The notes under the pieces: model-generated
Told to the model about the DNA's origin: nothing
Databases searched by the model: none
What the model saw: the letters and a program-made list of their open reading frames with translations, nothing else
Made by a program: the position numbers and the translations under genes
In this document: in pieces, positions 24,263 to 32,607 of the stretch
Numbering within the stretch: the stretch's first letter is position 1
Layout of the letters: every line of letters starts with the position of its first letter
Assembly (NCBI RefSeq): GCF_035609205.1
Contig: NZ_CP141185.1
Coordinates: 1-64,000, forward strand
From: Hymenobacter sp. GOD-10R
Lineage (GTDB): Bacteria; Bacteroidota; Bacteroidia; Cytophagales; Hymenobacteraceae
Direction: 5' to 3'
DNA length: 64,000 nucleotides

Positions 24263-26632
24263 CTAAGGTCGGTTAAGGGGCCGCAATTGCATTTGATACT
24301 TTGGACAGCGGCAGCTGCGGTGGTCATCCCGCTCTTTTTGAGGCAGGTACCCGCAAGTCGGACAAGAGAGGGCTTGCGCAAATGCCAGCACTGCTTCCCC
24401 AAAGGTGCGTACATCGGAATTAGACAAATCAGCACCAGAAGGACTGAAGTGGGCTCCGACTTCGTTACGAATGAACGTCAACCCATTGATTGTCTGAAAC
24501 AAGTCATTTAATTGAATTTCAGACCAGTTGTTAGGCAATACGGGGTGGCCATGCACATCGCGGTCAATGCGGGTGATAGTCGCTTTTTGCAATAGCTTAC
24601 CGGTGCTAAACAGCAGTTCGCCCAATGTGTAAGAGTTGCCGTGCTTATGCGGCAACAAGCAGCCATAGGCAAGCGCTAATCTATCTAACACAGTCTCAAG
24701 TACAATACCCGCTTGTGAGGCCACTGCTTGTCTATCAAAAGGCTCAGCTTCCAGTGCTTCGGCTAGCGCGGCCATCAATGTTTGGTCCTCGTATGGTTTT
24801 AGCCCTTTATTTAATGTCCAGCTTTCCAGCTTGATAAGATGCGCGCCAGCACTGTTCTGCCGATACAGGTCATGCCAGCGCCGGTTATGAGTCGCAATGA
24901 TAAGCTGTTGAAAATACTGGGCTTCGTCAGCCAGTAGTTCAGAGATTCGTTGAAAATGCTGGGTATCGACAGACGTAAATACATCGTCGAGCACAAGCAC
25001 GAGTTGCTTGGGGTTTAGTCGCTTAGCCAAGGCTAGCCACAGGCAAAAGCCGAATGTATCAAGGTGAGATTCGCTGAAATAGGCTTGTGGAATGACCTCG
25101 GAGGCATCCTCAAATCGAGCGTGCTGCTCAAGTGAAGACCGTTTCACTTCATCCATTTCGAGACGATGTAACCCAATCTTCTCCCCTGGATGAATAGCAG
25201 CGAATAGTCGGTTTACTTCCTCGATTATTCCATCTAGAATAGTCTGCACAAACTCCCGGCGGGTATCTACTACCAATTGGCAGGTTTTGGTAAGCCTTTC
25301 TACCACCTGGCCCAAATCAGTAGCTTTCTTCGTGCTGTCTTTTAATAAATCAGCTTGCACTTTAATGTTATCGTGCAAGGTGAGCCGCTGACGCAAAGAA
25401 TCCAGAGCTTCCTGTATTACCGAACTTTTAGTACTTAGCTGCTGTGCAAGGTCCGTAGCTTGTTCGCTGATTGCGTCACTTGCAGCGGCAGTTTGCAGCT
25501 CGAAAGCAAGCTCCTTCCAATTGATATTTAACGCATGCACAGCTGCCGGCTCGTGAGCGGCTAAGTGCGTGGCTAACTTCTGAAATTGGCTGAATACGTC
25601 CCGATTACACCTGTCACAATCATCTGCTGCGCGCTTATGGCTGTTTTGCGTGCTGTTGACTAGTTGCAGCAATTCACTGGCACTTTGGAGTTGATGCAGT
25701 TGGTCCTCTATACGTTGCCGTAGGGATTCGGCCTGTACATCATTGGCGCACAAGGGGCAGCTAGTGGGAGCAGCAGGAGGAGCCAAGTATTTCTTGGCTG
25801 AAGTGAGCAGGCCAATAAGGTCAGTCCGGCGCGTATCTTCACTGCGGTTCGTGTCAGCTAGCTTCGCCTTCGCGGCTTCTACCTTTAGTGTCCAATCATC
25901 ACGGGTTTCCTGCGCTTGTTGCCAGCTGGTAGTAGCGGTTAATAGCGTCTGAATACCGGAAAGGAGCGTTTCTAAATGGCTTGCCTGACTTTCAAGGGCA
26001 GTCAAATCTTCGCCAATGCGCTGCTCAGCCCAGCCTAGTGGCTCAGCTTCTGTTTCGTGTTCCTGCTTCTCCTGCTCCCAGAAAGCGTGCAAAGATTTTT
26101 GGGCTTGGTCGCGAGCTGCCTTCGCATTGCCAAATTGCTTGTCTACAGCCACTAAATCGCTGCGAAGCGCGGCCTCTGCTTTATCAACCTCAGCCACGTC
26201 GATAAAGCTTTTGATAGCCTCATAGCGCTTCGCTGGTTGGGTTTCAATCAATTTTAACAACTCTCGGCGGCGCAATACAAGTATCCCCGGTAGAAAGCTT
26301 CCATCAGTTCCGGCAGCTACGACGACATTCTTGCCACTAATAGTAGCTTTCCAGGTATGGCCAATGGCAGTCGTCAGTTCCACTTCCAATGACCGTGCAG
26401 TTCGGTTGATGGAAGAAACGTATTTGTGCGGATTTGGCCGAACGCCTTCTCGGTCCAGCGACCCAAAGGAGGCATTGCCAACTGCATCAATGGCATCAAC
26501 AAGTGTGGATTTGCCAGTGCCATTTTCACCAAATATGACCACGACGGACTTTTTCGGGTCAAACTGTATTGTGACGGGTTGAGTTGCCCCCCGAAAATGG
26601 GTGAGTTTAAGCTCCTTTATTCGGTGCGGCAT
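24263..26632 (-). CDS. zinc-hook SMC-like ATPase with C-terminal HEPN-like RNase domain
   Basis: This 789-residue protein opens with an ABC/SMC ATPase half (FGENGTGKST, 34-43). Coiled coil surrounds a zinc hook (CPLC, 292-295, with CDRC nearby at 339-342). The ATPase returns with Walker B LVLVLDD (544-550), D-loop TSVD and H-loop His. Residues about 615-755 are helical and contain IRNEVGAHF, the R-N-x4-H pattern of HEPN RNases (R722, H728). A small Cys cluster (CPTC and CRC) ends the protein. RloC and PrrC combine an ATPase with an RNase in this order and cut tRNA when phage defences are disturbed. It overlaps its small partner by 26 bases. Confidence 0.75.
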   Translation of the reverse strand: MPHRIKELKLTHFRGATQPVTIQFDPKKSVVVIFGENGTGKSTLVDAIDAVGNASFGSLDREGVRPNPHKYVSSINRTARSLEVELTTAIGHTWKATISGKNVVVAAGTDGSFLPGILVLRRRELLKLIETQPAKRYEAIKSFIDVAEVDKAEAALRSDLVAVDKQFGNAKAARDQAQKSLHAFWEQEKQEHETEAEPLGWAEQRIGEDLTALESQASHLETLLSGIQTLLTATTSWQQAQETRDDWTLKVEAAKAKLADTNRSEDTRRTDLIGLLTSAKKYLAPPAAPTSCPLCANDVQAESLRQRIEDQLHQLQSASELLQLVNSTQNSHKRAADDCDRCNRDVFSQFQKLATHLAAHEPAAVHALNINWKELAFELQTAAASDAISEQATDLAQQLSTKSSVIQEALDSLRQRLTLHDNIKVQADLLKDSTKKATDLGQVVERLTKTCQLVVDTRREFVQTILDGIIEEVNRLFAAIHPGEKIGLHRLEMDEVKRSSLEQHARFEDASEVIPQAYFSESHLDTFGFCLWLALAKRLNPKQLVLVLDDVFTSVDTQHFQRISELLADEAQYFQQLIIATHNRRWHDLYRQNSAGAHLIKLESWTLNKGLKPYEDQTLMAALAEALEAEPFDRQAVASQAGIVLETVLDRLALAYGCLLPHKHGNSYTLGELLFSTGKLLQKATITRIDRDVHGHPVLPNNWSEIQLNDLFQTINGLTFIRNEVGAHFSPSGADLSNSDVRTFGEAVLAFAQALSCPTCGYLPQKERDDHRSCRCPKYQMQLRPLNRP

Positions 26633-26849
26633 GGTCAGTGGCTAAAGTAGCAGAAGGAACAAGGTGCTTTTCGAGCAGGCTACGCCAATCACCCGCTTTC
26701 ACCGTTTGGGAGTTAAGTAAGGCCGCCACCGCATTCTCATCAGAAATACCAATGAAATCAGCCGCACGTAAAGCAGCCACAATTTGGGCAGCCAGCTCTG
26801 CATTAGCAGTTTGTGGTAGGAATGAGGAGGTAGATGATGGCTCAGACAT
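26607..26849 (-). CDS. small partner of the SMC-HEPN ATPase
   Basis: This 80-residue protein overlaps the start of the ATPase gene by 26 bases, so the two are translationally coupled. It has a disordered N-terminus, a helical middle (ELAAQIVAALRAADF, ENAVAALLNSQTV) and a disordered end. I do not recognise it. The position ahead of an apparent toxin-like ATPase suggests a sensor, regulator or antitoxin, but that is inference. Confidence 0.6.
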   Translation of the reverse strand: MSEPSSTSSFLPQTANAELAAQIVAALRAADFIGISDENAVAALLNSQTVKAGDWRSLLEKHLVPSATLATDHAAPNKGA

Positions 26850-26995
26850 TTCTTAAGTAGAACAACGGGCAAATGTGTCTATTCTTGGTAATTTCCACCA
26901 AGTAGCCAAATGGGCAGTTGAAGATATTACATCAGGCGTCAACTTCACTAAGTCTTGTTTTAGAAGTGGCAGTACCAGCGAATAGAACAACCTTA

Positions 26996-27051
26996 ATTAC
27001 AATTGCTTTTTTACAATCTCTAAATTGCAATTGTAAAAAAGCAATTGTAAT
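26996..27051. promoter_or_regulatory. operator cluster over the DUF932 promoter
   Basis: Arms of 22 bases (26996-27017 and 27030-27051) are perfectly complementary around a 12-base loop. Three CAATTG cores lie at 27000, 27028 and 27042. A TTG at 27025-27027 and TAATTTG at 27048-27054 could be the -33 and -7 elements, so the cores sit inside the promoter. The same core lies before the XRE gene at 30325-30378. The 26850-27080 gap holds nothing else. Confidence 0.65.
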
Positions 27052-27080
27052 TTGGTATTTCAATTAGCCCTCTGCCTATC

Positions 27081-28118
27081 ATGAGCCAGCAAAGCATCAA
27101 CTTGGAACGGTCCCAAACGTGGGATGCCCTCTGTTTTCCCGTAGCGTCCGTTCCGTTGGAAACCCTACTTCCGACTGGCTACCGCATCGTGCCCAGCGAC
27201 CGCAGGCAGGCCATCGTGGGGGAGTTGCCGGATGGGACGAAGAACATCTTCGCCATGCAGAGCGGCGAGTACAGTCTGATTAAAAACGAGGTGCTGCGCG
27301 AGGCCGCTGAACTGTACCTGCCGGGGCACACTATTGACGCCAGCTTTACGCCCCAGGGGGAGTTTTCCATCAACCTGATTCTGCCCGACGAAGTCAACAT
27401 CTCTTCGAACTCGGGGAAAACCAAGGTGGTGGACCGTCTTTACAAGTCGATGATTATCAATAATTCGTACTCAGGAAAGACGCCCTTCTCGCTGCAAGGC
27501 ACGGCGTTGAAGGAACACATTGAGACGGGCACCACCTCGAAAATGCGGGTGAGCTATTACCGGCAGGTATGCACCAACGGCCTGATGGGCTGGGCCGATG
27601 ACTATATGAGCTTCGACCAATACTTGGCCTGGCTGCTGAACGGCAAACCGAAGAAGTTTAAGGACGCACTGAAAATCAAGGACGCTGAGCTAGTCGTGCT
27701 GACGGGCCGCCAGGTGCAGCGCGAGCAGGAAGTGCTAGTGGAGAAGAAATTTCACCACAAGGGCCTCAACCTGGAGGTGTTCAAAAAGCAGCTAGCCAGC
27801 ATCTTTACCACCTTCCAGAGCCAGACGAACTCGCTGACTCCTACCATCGGGGTCTATAAAGAGTTGGCCCAGCGCCCCACGCCGGAAAACCTGGCTACGG
27901 TCATTACCGAGAGCGGCTTGCCGAAAATGTTGGCCCGCAACGCGATGGACCGTCTGGCCGAGGAAATGAAGCTGCTGGAAACGCCCGCGAACCTGTGGCT
28001 GGCCTACAATGCCGTGAACCACGCGCTCTTCAACAGCCGCAGCTCGCTTTCCATCAGCGACCGGTTCCGGCTGGACGAGGCCACGTTTCACCAGCTGGCC
28101 ACACTGGCACTGACCTAG
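27081..28118 (+). CDS. DUF932 family protein (phage/plasmid-type)
   Basis: The 345-residue product matches the DUF932 pattern: a central SMIINNSYSGKTPFSLQG, MRVSYYRQVCTNGLMGW, and near the end LWLAYNAVNHALFNSRSS. Members are common on plasmids, phages and integrative elements; their role is unknown, possibly in DNA metabolism or element maintenance. A perfect 22-bp hairpin with three CAATTG cores covers its promoter, tying it to the XRE-integrase module. Its end overlaps the convergent downstream gene by 4 bases. Confidence 0.75.
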   Translation: MSQQSINLERSQTWDALCFPVASVPLETLLPTGYRIVPSDRRQAIVGELPDGTKNIFAMQSGEYSLIKNEVLREAAELYLPGHTIDASFTPQGEFSINLILPDEVNISSNSGKTKVVDRLYKSMIINNSYSGKTPFSLQGTALKEHIETGTTSKMRVSYYRQVCTNGLMGWADDYMSFDQYLAWLLNGKPKKFKDALKIKDAELVVLTGRQVQREQEVLVEKKFHHKGLNLEVFKKQLASIFTTFQSQTNSLTPTIGVYKELAQRPTPENLATVITESGLPKMLARNAMDRLAEEMKLLETPANLWLAYNAVNHALFNSRSSLSISDRFRLDEATFHQLATLALT

Positions 28119-28495
28119 CCCACCGGGGGCATGCGCATGGCCGCGTGGTCGTAGTAGAGGGTAGCCCAGCCATTGGGGTTTGGGCTACCCTTCGTGCGTT
28201 GGTGCAGCACGTCCCAGACTTCGGAGTAGGGAATGCTCACCCGCGTCCAGTCGGCGAGGCGGCGGCCGTCGAGCAGAACATCCAGTTGTAACTCATCGAC
28301 CCCCAGCTCAAAGTTGCGGGTTGTTTCCTCGTTGAGCCACATGACGGCCAGCCACCACCGCGCTGGGGCGTCGTCATCATCGTTGTCTTCGACGTGGTCG
28401 TAGTAGTTGGCTTTCAGGAAATAATGGTTCGTGGCGTCGGGCAAGCTGGCGGCCACCGCTTGCAGCGCCGCCGCGAGGGGAGCAGGGCAATTCAT
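28115..28495 (-). CDS. hypothetical acidic protein, 126 residues
   Basis: No family is recognised. The protein is acidic, with a DNDDDDAP loop and many Trp and Tyr residues (PARWWLAVMWLNEE, GWATLYYDHAAM). It overlaps the next minus-strand gene by 4 bases (ATGA), which indicates an operon with the integrase and XRE genes. Confidence 0.55.
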   Translation of the reverse strand: MNCPAPLAAALQAVAASLPDATNHYFLKANYYDHVEDNDDDDAPARWWLAVMWLNEETTRNFELGVDELQLDVLLDGRRLADWTRVSIPYSEVWDVLHQRTKGSPNPNGWATLYYDHAAMRMPPVG

Positions 28496-28863
28496 GATTC
28501 CGTGGTTACGCTTTGTTGATAGGCCCAGTCTTCGGGCGACAGGATGGCCTGCATGAAGGCAGAATAGCTCTGGTCGCGCCGTTCCAACGCGTGCCGGCGT
28601 AGCGCCAGGCTACTTTTGCTTGGCTCGAAGCCTTCCTGCTCGACCACGCGGCGCATATTGGCCGGCAAGCCTTCGAGCCAGTCCAGGTAGTCGGCTTCGG
28701 TGATTTCGCCCACGGCCTGCTGCTGGTAGCGGTAGCTGGCATTGCCCAGCCGGAACAGGCGGGCGTGTTCAGCGCGCTGCTCTTCGGGGAGCGCAGCTAG
28801 AAATTCCAGTTGCGACTGGTGGTACTTGTCATGCGGGTGCCGGGGCTGGAGCAGGTGTTCCAT
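28492..28863 (-). CDS. hypothetical protein, 123 residues, in integrase operon
   Basis: I chose the ATG at 28863 (MEHLLQPRHPHD); the frame is open to 28926 but those 21 residues look like chance sequence. The protein is helical and charged (AALPEEQRAEHARLFRLG, EADYLDWLEGLPANMRRVVE). No family is recognised. It lies between the integrase and the acidic protein and probably shares their transcript. Confidence 0.5.
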   Translation of the reverse strand: MEHLLQPRHPHDKYHQSQLEFLAALPEEQRAEHARLFRLGNASYRYQQQAVGEITEADYLDWLEGLPANMRRVVEQEGFEPSKSSLALRRHALERRDQSYSAFMQAILSPEDWAYQQSVTTES

Positions 28864-28928
28864 CCTGTAAAAGTGCGAAACAACCGCGATTGAACCGGGG
28901 CAACAGTTGAAGGATACTATTTGCATGG

Positions 28929-29963
28929 CTATAGCCCCAAAGAGCGGCCCGCATTGTACTTGATGATGTCATCGAGCCGGGTGTAGCGGCTAATCATGGC
29001 GTCTGTCTTCTGCTTGGTCTGGTTCTTAATAAAGTCGTTGCTCTGGCCCGCCAGTTTGGAGGTAGTGATAAACGATACCCGCAGCGAGTGAGCGGAATAC
29101 TTCGCGCCCAGGTGCTCTTTCACCAGCAGGTTGACGCGCCGGTCGGCCAGGCGCTTGTCCGTGGGCTTGCCCGGCTCACCGGGCCGGCTCCGTTTGAGCG
29201 ACACAAACAGCGGGCCCTCGGTGCGCCCCCCGAGTTGTGCTATCCAGGCATTATAGGCCCCAATCGGGCAATACGCCGGGTTTTCGCTGTAGAAGATAAT
29301 TTTCTGCTCAACTTCCCCCGCTTGGTTGGCCTTGCTTTTGGGGAGGGTGATGACCAAGACTTCGTCGGTCGCGTCGTGCACCATTTCCAGGTGCTCCAGA
29401 TTAATATCGACCAACTCCGAGCGCCGGAATGCGCCCGCGAACCCGAGCAGTAGCAGTGCCCGCACCCGCAGCCCGTCTGGGCGTGAGAGGTCGAGGCGGT
29501 CGATGGTGCGCTTGAGGTGGGGCACCGAAAAGGCCGGGGCCTGTTTCTGTTTTTTGCCGATTTCCCGCGCCACGCCCTTGCGCAGCACGTCCAGCGCCGG
29601 GGCGTTGATAGCCGAAGGCAGCCCGAGCAGCTGGTGGTTCTTCTCGATAGCGGCCAGGTGCCGGTTGATGGTGGCCAGCTTGCGGCCCACATCAGCCAGG
29701 TGCGCCACGTAGCTGGCCAGCGTTTCCAGGGCCGCGGGCCAGGGCCCGAGCTGATGCAGCTCGCAATAGGCCTCGTAAGAGCGTAAGTCGGCCGAGTAGG
29801 CCAGGCGCGTGTTATCGGAGCCTTCAAGGCCACGTAGTAAATACCGTTCGACGTTGGGCGCCACGCGGCTGGCTAGGTCGGCGGCTAGGGCCAGCGTCGG
29901 CCGGTCGGCAGCTACTACGGTCAGGCCTTTTTCTCCCTTTGGTTCCTTTGGCGGCTTACTCAT
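28929..29963 (-). CDS. tyrosine recombinase/integrase
   Basis: The start at MSKPPKEPKG overlaps the XRE gene stop by 8 bases (ATGAGTAA). The N-terminal SAM-like core-binding domain (NTRLAYSADLRSYEAYC) is followed by the catalytic domain: Arg in GAFRRSELVDI, HSLRVSF (H-x-x-R) and Tyr in ISRYTRLDD. It joins DNA at specific sites through a 3'-phosphotyrosine, and so could mobilise this module. No attachment-site pair was found by eye. The 344-residue size is normal. Confidence 0.88.
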   Translation of the reverse strand: MSKPPKEPKGEKGLTVVAADRPTLALAADLASRVAPNVERYLLRGLEGSDNTRLAYSADLRSYEAYCELHQLGPWPAALETLASYVAHLADVGRKLATINRHLAAIEKNHQLLGLPSAINAPALDVLRKGVAREIGKKQKQAPAFSVPHLKRTIDRLDLSRPDGLRVRALLLLGFAGAFRRSELVDINLEHLEMVHDATDEVLVITLPKSKANQAGEVEQKIIFYSENPAYCPIGAYNAWIAQLGGRTEGPLFVSLKRSRPGEPGKPTDKRLADRRVNLLVKEHLGAKYSAHSLRVSFITTSKLAGQSNDFIKNQTKQKTDAMISRYTRLDDIIKYNAGRSLGL

Positions 29964-30324
29964 GGGTGGCCAGCTGGGTGTAGGTTGCTTCCACCATAAT
30001 GGCAAGGACATTGGCCATCGCCGGCTCCAACCGGCTGTCGGAGCGTAGCAGTCGGGCAACTGTTGCGGCCGTCGACTCGGCCGGGGCTGCCGCCGGCGAT
30101 GACGGGCAGTAGAGCAGCCGGGCAGGCGACACGTTCAGCCAGTTGCAGAAGTGCAGGAACACGGGCAGGTCGGGCATGCGCTGTTGTTCGACTCGCAGCA
30201 GCGTGCCCACGCTGACCGGGCCGACAGTCTTCGTGATTTCCTCGGCGGCTTCCCGTAAGGTCTGGCCGCCGCGCTTGGCGCGAACCAGCGAAGCCAGCCG
30301 TGCCGTGTCGACTTGGTACAGCAT
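29956..30324 (-). CDS. XRE-like HTH regulator upstream of integrase
   Basis: The start at MLYQVDTARLAS gives 122 residues. Residues about 8-70 form a lambda-repressor-type HTH (LREAAEEITKTVGPVSVGTL, then LLRVEQ and a helix PVFLHFCNWLNVSPARLL). A short Ala-rich linker leads to a helical C-terminus. Two CAATTG palindromes lie immediately before its ATG and three more before the DUF932 gene, so it probably represses both units. Confidence 0.75.
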   Translation of the reverse strand: MLYQVDTARLASLVRAKRGGQTLREAAEEITKTVGPVSVGTLLRVEQQRMPDLPVFLHFCNWLNVSPARLLYCPSSPAAAPAESTAATVARLLRSDSRLEPAMANVLAIMVEATYTQLATHE

Positions 30325-30378
30325 ATTTTGCAATTGTAAAAATATGAGGGGCGCATGGCGATTTGCAATTGCAAAATC
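30325..30378. promoter_or_regulatory. two operators of the XRE regulator
   Basis: ATTTTGCAATTGTAAAAAT (30325-30343) and the palindrome TTTGCAATTGCAAA (30362-30375) have cores 35 bases apart. The second overlaps TGATTTTG, a near -7 element on the minus strand, which supports autorepression. The rest of 30379-30567 holds no gene. Confidence 0.65.
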
Positions 30379-30567
30379 ACTGGTGCAGGGCACCGTAAAG
30401 ATAAGCAGAGTTTAGGGCCGATAAGTAAGTCTTATGGTTCCTAAAGTCTGAAAAGGGGAGAAGACGAACGTTGTTGGTGACGTCAGAGAATACGAGCACT
30501 GCGCGCCCCGAAATCTTCTCATTATTTTTACCAACCGCATTCTATCCCGCTCGCTCACTTTTATTGT

Positions 30568-31494
30568 ATGATTAAAAACTACGCGCTGCTTTTTCTACTC
30601 CTTATTATAAGCCTCCCCGCGCTGGCCCAGCGGCCCAAGCCGGCGGCCGTGAGTTTGCCCCCGGCCGATACCGTGTATTTCGACCGTGACTGGGAGCGCA
30701 CCGAAACCCTGGAGGAAGTTTCCTACGCCCGCATTGCCCACCACGACGCAAGCGGCAAATCGGTGGGCACCGTGCGCGACTACTTTTATCCTTCCTGGAA
30801 AAAGCAGTGGGAAGGCAAGATGGCCAGCGAAAAGCCCGACAAGCCCACCGGTATCTGCTGCGGCTGGCACGAAAACGGCCAGGTTAGTTTTCGGGGTACT
30901 TATGTCAACGGGGTGCAGCAGGCGGACTTCCGTAGCTGGCGGCCCGACGGCCGCGAAATCAAGTGTGCCTCCCGCCTGGTGGAGGCGCTGCCGTTGAGCA
31001 ACGCCTCGATTCATTGCAGCAATTGTATGCACTCCAGCCGCAAGGTATTTGCGGTGGATATTCCGGACGGCACGGTAGGCATCGTTTACAAACTCGATGT
31101 GCGCGACGAAGGACAGCCACCGGTGTCCTGGTCCACGGCGCTAGCCATGGCCGCGGTGGTAGGCTCCGGCGGCACGGCGGCCCCGGCCCTGCTGGGTGCA
31201 GCCGCTTCGGCCCTGACCAAGCAAGGCAACAATGCCCCGCCCACGGTTAGTACCAAATGCCACTGGTACATCACCGCCGACCCGGCCGCGGCCGACCAGT
31301 TTATGGCGACGAAAGGCACTATTGCGAACGCGCAGGCCTGCCTGCGGGCCGCGTCGAATACGCCCCAGGAAACCCGGCCCATTACCCTGCCGCCGGGCAC
31401 ACGCCAGCTTTTTGTGTGCGTGAACAATGACAACTACACCACCGATGCCACGGCCACGCTGAGCGTGAGCGCTCTGGTGCAGGCGTGTAAATAA
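30568..31494 (+). CDS. secreted protein with MORN-like segment
   Basis: The 308-residue product has a signal peptide (MIKNYALLFLLLIISLPALAQ). A YwqK/MORN-type repeat region follows at about 85-135 (GWHENGQVSFRGTYVNG, SWRPDGREIK), then a Cys pair (HCSNC) and a glycine/alanine-rich hydrophobic stretch near 190-215 that may be membrane-associated. The function is unknown. The downstream HNH gene starts 11 bases later. Confidence 0.6.
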   Translation: MIKNYALLFLLLIISLPALAQRPKPAAVSLPPADTVYFDRDWERTETLEEVSYARIAHHDASGKSVGTVRDYFYPSWKKQWEGKMASEKPDKPTGICCGWHENGQVSFRGTYVNGVQQADFRSWRPDGREIKCASRLVEALPLSNASIHCSNCMHSSRKVFAVDIPDGTVGIVYKLDVRDEGQPPVSWSTALAMAAVVGSGGTAAPALLGAAASALTKQGNNAPPTVSTKCHWYITADPAAADQFMATKGTIANAQACLRAASNTPQETRPITLPPGTRQLFVCVNNDNYTTDATATLSVSALVQACK

Positions 31495-31505
31495 CCTCGT
31501 AGCCC

Positions 31506-32555
31506 ATGGAATTTGTAGAGCACTTCGGCATTCTGGCCTCCATCGCTTGGAACAGCACCGGCTGGACGGGCCCCCTAACAGCCGCTGACCTTAAAAAGTC
31601 AGCCTACGACTACGTAAAGGAGAATCAGGACGCAGCGGAAAATCTCAATTTCGGGCACGAGCGATACCCGGCTGAAGCGGATGGCACCTATATTGGCTAT
31701 ACCCCCATGCTGAATCAGAAACCGAAGGAACAGCACTTGGCGGCCGTTTTTCTGCTTAGCTCGGACTACCAGCATCAGAACCGAAAGTGCATCGTAGGAG
31801 TGTATGCTTTCCCACAAATCGGGGATTTTACCCGCAAGGCGAAGCACAAGGTTTTCAAGAAATACGACGGCGGCAATGTTCGGTCCCGGGTGGAGGACAT
31901 CATTTATTTCTCGACGCCGGTTGTCATTGACAAAACCAATGTGGTAAGCCAAAACCTGCTGCCCGTTGATAAGGCCATTTCCCAGCGAGGGTTTAATTAC
32001 CTGACGTCGGAGAACGTGGTCAATATTCTGCGACTAGCCGCGCGGGCTAACCGGCGGGATGCTAAGCTTAAAGCCCTGCTTAGCCGCTTTGAGTTTGATG
32101 ACGAGCTGGTGGGACCGGAAGAGCCGGAGGGGCTGAGCGGCTTGCCGCTTAACTCCGACGCGGGCACATTGGCCGGTATTGAGCAGTTGGAAACCAAAAT
32201 GCAAAAATTACGGCCGCAGGTAAAACACCGGGTTTCAACCTTCATCGAACGGGGCACCATCGCGGCAGCGGTGAAGCGGCATACAGGCTACAAATGCCTG
32301 TTATGCGAAGCAATGGGCCTGAACCCCATTGGCTTCATCAAGACGAATGGGGTGCCCTACGTGGAAACGCATCACGTCGACCCAGTGGCAAACCGGGCAA
32401 CCGGAGCGCTGGGACTAGCCAATATCATTACCCTATGCGCTAACCATCATCGGCAAATGCATTACGGCAATGTGCAGCTCGTCAAGCTTACTAAAACACA
32501 GTTCCGATTTCAGGTGGATGGAGCCGATTTTGTCATTAAAAAGATAAAGGTCTAG
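31506..32555 (+). CDS. HNH endonuclease with unknown N-terminal domain
   Basis: The C-terminal 100 residues (about 255-325) carry an HNH/McrA-type nuclease with a Cys4-like metal frame: YKCLLCEAM, VETHHVDPVAN and ITLCANHHRQMHYG. Residues 1-190 begin SIAWNSTGWTGPL and contain YIGYTPM; this could be a modified-base reader of the kind found in type IV restriction enzymes, but I cannot name it. Such enzymes cut phage DNA carrying modified bases. It ends 52 bases before the convergent copper oxidase gene, at the border of the copper island. Confidence 0.75.
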   Translation: MEFVEHFGILASIAWNSTGWTGPLTAADLKKSAYDYVKENQDAAENLNFGHERYPAEADGTYIGYTPMLNQKPKEQHLAAVFLLSSDYQHQNRKCIVGVYAFPQIGDFTRKAKHKVFKKYDGGNVRSRVEDIIYFSTPVVIDKTNVVSQNLLPVDKAISQRGFNYLTSENVVNILRLAARANRRDAKLKALLSRFEFDDELVGPEEPEGLSGLPLNSDAGTLAGIEQLETKMQKLRPQVKHRVSTFIERGTIAAAVKRHTGYKCLLCEAMGLNPIGFIKTNGVPYVETHHVDPVANRATGALGLANIITLCANHHRQMHYGNVQLVKLTKTQFRFQVDGADFVIKKIKV

Positions 32556-32607
32556 CTAAGTGGAGCCTAAATAAGCTACTTCCTTCACGTAACCGCTTTT
32601 CTGTGCT

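Noticed and set aside
24263..26632. Direct call as RloC
   Set aside because: Architecture is similar but the C-terminal motif is R-N-x4-H, not the RloC/PrrC residues, so I kept a general HEPN-like call.
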